Assembly (NCBI RefSeq): GCF_002204745.1
Contig: NZ_NIRR01000010.1
Span: forward strand, 1 to 64,000
Length of the DNA: 64,000 bases
Source: Hymenobacter amundsenii
GTDB lineage: Bacteria > Bacteroidota > Bacteroidia > Cytophagales > Hymenobacteraceae
Reading direction: 5' to 3'
Under the pieces are notes generated by a model. It was not told where the DNA came from, did not search any database, and worked only from the letters and a program-made list of their open reading frames with translations. The translations under genes and the position numbers were made by a program. Shown here one piece after another: positions 60,679 through 64,000 of the stretch (positions are counted from its first letter, which is position 1; each line of letters opens with the position of its first letter).

Positions 60679-62375
60679 ATGTCTCAAACTCTTTATATCG
60701 TTCTGGCAGCCGTGCTGGCCCTCGTGGTTGGCGTGGTGCTCGGGCGCTGCTGGCCGGGAAGGCCCAGCAGGATCATGAGGGTGATGCCAAAGCCAAAGCG
60801 CAGCAGCTACTCGCTGAGGCCGAAGCCCAGGCCACCCGCACCCGCGACGAGCGGATTCAACAATCGAAAGACAAGTTTCGGACCCTCAAGCAAGAGTTCG
60901 AGCAGGAAAGCCGTCGCCAGAAGCAAACCCTCGACCAGGAGCTGATCGAGCGCCGCGCCAGCGTAGTCGAGCAGGAGCAGAGCATCAAGCAGCTCAGTCT
61001 GACCACCCAGAAGCAGCTCGACCAGGTTCAGCGCAAGGAAAAGGAACTTGATGCCACCAAGGAGCGCCTTGAAACCCAGGCCCAGCAGCAGCGCGAGAAG
61101 CTCGAAGCCCAGGACGAGAAGCGCAAAGCCACTCTCGAAGCTCAACTGGCCAAGCTTGAAACCCGCGAACAGGAAGTGGAAACCGAACTGCGCGACATCC
61201 GCCAGCAGCTAACTGAGAAAATCAGCGCCATCACCACCCAGCTCGAAACCATTTCGGGCCTGACCGCCGCCGAAGCCCGTGAGCAGCTGGTAGAAGGCCT
61301 CAAGAACGAAGCCCAGATTCAGGCCAGCTCCTACATCAAGGACGTGGTGGCCCAGAGCAAGCTCACGGCGACCAAAGACGCCAAGAAAATTGTGCTCGAA
61401 ACCATTCAGCGCACCGCCGCCGAGCATGCCATCGAGAACTGCGTCAGCATTTTCAACATTGAAAGTGACGACGTGAAGGGCAAGATTATCGGCCGTGAGG
61501 GCCGCAACATCCGGGCCCTGGAGGCTGCTACGGGCGTTGAAATCATCGTAGATGACACCCCGGAGGCTATCATCATCTCGGGCTTCGACCCGGTGCGCCG
61601 CGAGGTGGCGCGCCTGAGCCTGCACCTGCTGGTGAAAGATGGTCGGATTCACCCCGCCCGCATCGAGGAGATTGTGGCCAAAACCCGCAAGAACATCGAT
61701 GAGGAAATCGTAGAAATCGGGGAAAAAACCATCATCGACCTCGGCATCCACGGCCTGCACCCCGAGCTGATTAAAATGGTGGGCCGGATGCGTTTCCGCT
61801 CCAGCTACGGCCAGAACCTGCTCCAGCACAGCCGCGAAGTAGCCAACCTCTGCGCCACGATGGCCGCCGAAATGGGCCTCAACGTGAAGCACGCCAAGCG
61901 TGCCGGCCTGCTCCACGACATCGGTAAAGTAAGTACTGAGGAGCCCGAGCTGCCCCACGCCATTTTGGGCATGGAGATGGCCAAAAAGTACAAGGAGCAC
62001 CCCGACGTGGTGAATGCCATCGGTGCCCACCACGACGAGATGGAGATGACGGCCATGATTTCGCCGCTCGTGCAGGCCTGCGACGCCATTTCGGGCTCGC
62101 GCCCCGGTGCCCGCCGCGAGATGATGGAGAGCTACATCAAGCGCCTCAAGCAGCTTGAAGAAACCGCCAACGGCTTCAAAGGCGTGAACCAGTGCTTCGC
62201 TATTCAGGCCGGCCGCGAGCTGCGCGTAATGGTGGACGCCGAGAACGTGACCGACGAACGCGCCGCCGAGCTGAGCTACGAGATTTCCCAGAAAATCGAG
62301 AAGGAAATGCAGTACCCCGGCCAGATTAAAATCACGGTTATCCGGGAGATGCGCGCCGTGGCCTACGCCAAATAG
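60679..62375 (+). CDS. rny: Ribonuclease Y, apparent one-base frameshift
   Basis: The frame from ATG 60679 gives the N-terminal membrane anchor ([19 protein letters not shown]). It is lost near 60749/60750, where one base (a G in TGG CTG) seems missing. The other frame then runs to 62375 through a long coiled coil, KH domain ([28 protein letters not shown]) and HD domain ([15 protein letters not shown]). The joined product is ~565 residues, slightly long for RNase Y. Function: membrane-bound endoribonuclease initiating mRNA decay. Either a sequencing indel or a real lesion; the intact KH/HD coding favours an indel. Confidence 0.88.
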
Positions 62376-62397
62376 CACATCGTCGTACCTGAAGCTG

Positions 62398-62433
62398 AAA
62401 AGCCCGCCGGTTGCACTTCCGGCGGGCTTTTTC
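62398..62433 (+). terminator. Terminator after rny
   Basis: The hairpin AAAAGCCCGCCGG...CCGGCGGGCTTTTTC lies ~22 bp after the stop and is followed by a T-run. Confidence 0.8.
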
Positions 62434-62523
62434 GTGCGCGATGCAACCAGCCGCAAGTTCGCGGGCTCCCCGGAGTACAACACCATTCAAAAGGCTACTG
62501 CTAAAACCTATACGCGCCGGCTC

Positions 62524-63294
62524 ATGCGACCAAGAATCTGCGGAAAAACTGTGCTGGCAGGTCTTAGTGCCGGCTTGCTGGCGAGCTGCTCGGTGTATGT
62601 CCCTTTGCAGCCCGCCACGCCGTTGCTACGGGCCAAAGGCGAGGCAGAAGTAACGGCCAGCGCCTACCTGTCGGGCCGGCTGGAGGGCTCGGCGGCCTAC
62701 TCGCCCCTCAACCACCTAGTAGTGCGCGCCGCCGGGGGGCTGACCACCACCCAAAAGGATTCGGCTGTGTTTAGCAACCGCCAGTTCGAGCTGAGCCTGG
62801 GCACGTACCGTCAACTCGGCCCCGAGTGGCTGGTGGGCGGCTCCGGGGGCTACGGGCGCGGCGAAGGCCACCGCAACTTTCGGTTGGGCAGAGCTGAGCT
62901 GCTCTCGGATACCACGACATATCGGCGCTACGCCGCCCGCTACCACACGTTGTTCACCGATATATTTTTGGCTCACGAAGGCAACTGGAGCACCTGGGGC
63001 GTGGCCTATCGCTTGTCGCAGGTGCGCTTCGGTTTCCTGACTAACAACGGCCAGCCCGTGCCGCTGCGGCGCATGACGCGCAACGAGCCGATGGTGTTTG
63101 TGCGCCTGAGTAACCGGCAGGGAATTATGCGCTGGGGCCAACTCCAGCTGGCCAGCAGCTTCTCGTGGTCGTCCGATTACATCGGGTCGAGCCTGAATTC
63201 GCCGGAGCGGGCCGACCTCAAGGAAGGCCGAATTTTTACCTCCGTCGGGCTCGTTATCTACCCGCATCGGTTCGGCCGGGCAGCCGACAAATAA
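62524..63294 (+). CDS. Hypothetical lipoprotein with beta-barrel-like body
   Basis: This 256-residue protein starts at ATG 62524 and has a lipobox (AGLSAGLLASC-SVY, Cys ~22). The body has repeated beta-strands rich in Tyr and Arg (AEVTASAYLSGRLEGSAAYSPLNHLVVRAAGG, QFELSLGTYRQLGPEWLVGGSGGYGRG, GVAYRLSQVRFGFLTNNGQPV). It ends GRIFTSVGLVIYPHRFGRAADK. The pattern resembles Bacteroidota outer-membrane-associated beta-rich lipoproteins; no family is recognised. Confidence 0.7.
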   Translation: MRPRICGKTVLAGLSAGLLASCSVYVPLQPATPLLRAKGEAEVTASAYLSGRLEGSAAYSPLNHLVVRAAGGLTTTQKDSAVFSNRQFELSLGTYRQLGPEWLVGGSGGYGRGEGHRNFRLGRAELLSDTTTYRRYAARYHTLFTDIFLAHEGNWSTWGVAYRLSQVRFGFLTNNGQPVPLRRMTRNEPMVFVRLSNRQGIMRWGQLQLASSFSWSSDYIGSSLNSPERADLKEGRIFTSVGLVIYPHRFGRAADK

Positions 63295-63312
63295 GCGGCC
63301 ACACCAGCTGTA

Positions 63313-63846
63313 TCAGCCCTGTTGGTGAGGCGAGCGGGCTTCCAGCCACGCCGTCGGAACGCCTTTGTAGTCGAACTCGCCTGCATGGCGTAATCCGGCC
63401 TTGACCAAGACCGCTCGCGAGGCCAGGTTGCGCATGTCGGCCGTGGCGTAAAGTGCGGGCAAGCGCAGCACGTCGAAGCCGTAGGCCACGCTGGCCCGGG
63501 CGGCTTCCGTGGCGAAACCCTGCCCCCAGAACTGCCGGATGAGCCGGTAGCCAACGTCGTGAAACCCCACGTGCCCATTGAGAGGCTCCTGAATTAGTTT
63601 CAGGCCGGCCCAGCCCACAAATTCCCCGGTAGCCCGCAGTTCCACCGCCCACCGCCCAATGCCGTTGGCGCGGTACTGCTCCCGGACGAATTCAATGATG
63701 GCCTGGCTTTGCGCCAGCGTCTGTACCGGCTGGTTGCCCAGAAACCGGTGTACCTCTGGGTCGGAGTCTAGCGCAAACATGCCTGCGGCATCGGTGTGAG
63801 TCAATTCCCGCAACAGCAGCCGGTCTGTTTCAACAACCACTTTCAT
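63313..63846 (-). CDS. GNAT acetyltransferase, RimJ/RimL type
   Basis: This 177-residue acetyltransferase has TDRLLLRELTHTDAAGMFALDSDPEVHRFLG and GYRLIRQFWGQGFATEAARASVAYGFDVLRLPALYATADMRNLASRAVLVKAGLRHAGEF. The acetyl-CoA loop is R-x-x-W-G-Q-G-F-A-T-E (motif A), and the RimL-type end N-x-A-S-R-A-V is present. The substrate could be an N-terminal amine or small amine; it is unknown. The 3' end is 18 bp from the preceding lipoprotein stop (convergent). Confidence 0.9.
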   Translation of the reverse strand: MKVVVETDRLLLRELTHTDAAGMFALDSDPEVHRFLGNQPVQTLAQSQAIIEFVREQYRANGIGRWAVELRATGEFVGWAGLKLIQEPLNGHVGFHDVGYRLIRQFWGQGFATEAARASVAYGFDVLRLPALYATADMRNLASRAVLVKAGLRHAGEFDYKGVPTAWLEARSPHQQG

Positions 63847-63948
63847 CTCGCAAAGAAAGGCGGCCGCTCAGTAGCAACGGCCTTTCTTATGTGCTGCCGC
63901 GCTTGTTCAGCCCGGGTGGCCGGTCAGACACGTTGTTCGACCCGGCAA

Positions 63949-64000
63949 CTATTCCTCTGTTTCGGGCAGCGTGATTTCACCCTCAAATTCGCCTGAATCG
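63949..64000 (-). CDS. 3' end of a gene running off the right edge
   Basis: The minus strand reads an acidic C-terminus SGEFEGEITLPETEE and a stop at 63949-63951. Only about 17 codons are in the window, so nothing can be said about function. An inverted repeat at ~63856-63887 (AAAGGC...GGCCTTT) may terminate this gene. Confidence 0.45.
   Translation of the reverse strand, partial: DSGEFEGEITLPETEE

Overview
The window is about 62-65% G+C chromosomal DNA from a member of the Bacteroidota, most likely Hymenobacter or a close relative (Cytophagales, Hymenobacteraceae). The evidence: exported enzymes with type IX secretion (T9SS) C-terminal sorting domains, many short lipoproteins, LVIVD-repeat and DoxX-like proteins, promoters of the Bacteroidota type (TAnnTTTG), a tmRNA whose tag reads GEYSYAMAA, and UV-damage endonuclease beside ordinary housekeeping genes. 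The genus is an inference from gene content, not from a marker-gene search.

Layout. 1-7.3 kb: a truncated exported protein at the edge, two tandem exported paralogues, two tandem DoxX-like membrane proteins, a beta-propeller lipoprotein and clpB. 7.3-10 kb: a small accessory patch with an AT-rich P-loop ATPase of foreign composition and a VapBC-type toxin-antitoxin pair. 10-15.2 kb: NUDIX hydrolase, MORN-type exported protein, DUF808 membrane protein, PfkB-type phosphofructokinase with a decayed partial copy of its own 3' end nearby, and a secreted esterase. 15.5-24.3 kb: HipA-like kinase/DUF3037 pair, a three-gene surface operon (two LVIVD lipoproteins and an outer-membrane protein), a 2-hydroxyacid dehydrogenase, arsenite methyltransferase and an S9 peptidase that has lost its catalytic serine. 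24.7-31.8 kb: pirin, dipeptidyl peptidase IV, GluQ-RS, endonuclease V, two DUF1990-type genes and a cytochrome b. 32-44.5 kb: zinc alcohol dehydrogenase, serine hydrolase, aminotransferase, DinB, GH16 glycosidase, DUF202, MscS, isocitrate dehydrogenase and an M16 protease. 44.7-47.5 kb: dnaX, whose gamma and tau reading frames are joined through an A11 tract, and ssrA (tmRNA). 47.8-57 kb: small exported proteins, uvsE, a frameshifted carboxypeptidase-regulatory protein, metallophosphoesterase, RadC, DUF1684 and a T9SS zincin-like protein. 57-64 kb: pheT, a coiled-coil gene, zapA, rny (with an apparent frameshift), a lipoprotein, a GNAT acetyltransferase and the edge of one more gene.

The most striking non-coding content is repetitive. 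One dispersed inverted-repeat family occurs three times (core GTCATGCTGAGC...GTCGAAGCATCTCT), two other inverted-repeat types occur once each, and several intergenic inverted repeats are built from short reiterated words around promoters. Several very long, perfect hairpins sit at gene ends, and some include the last codons of the gene itself. No CRISPR array, rRNA operon, canonical tRNA or complete transposase was seen. The best candidates for undescribed biology are the lone AT-rich ATPase, the HipA-like/DUF3037 cassette, the repeat families, and the hairpins shared with coding ends. Single-base frameshifts in rny and in the 50-kb gene, and the dnaX homopolymer, could be sequencing errors, so they are flagged with that caution.
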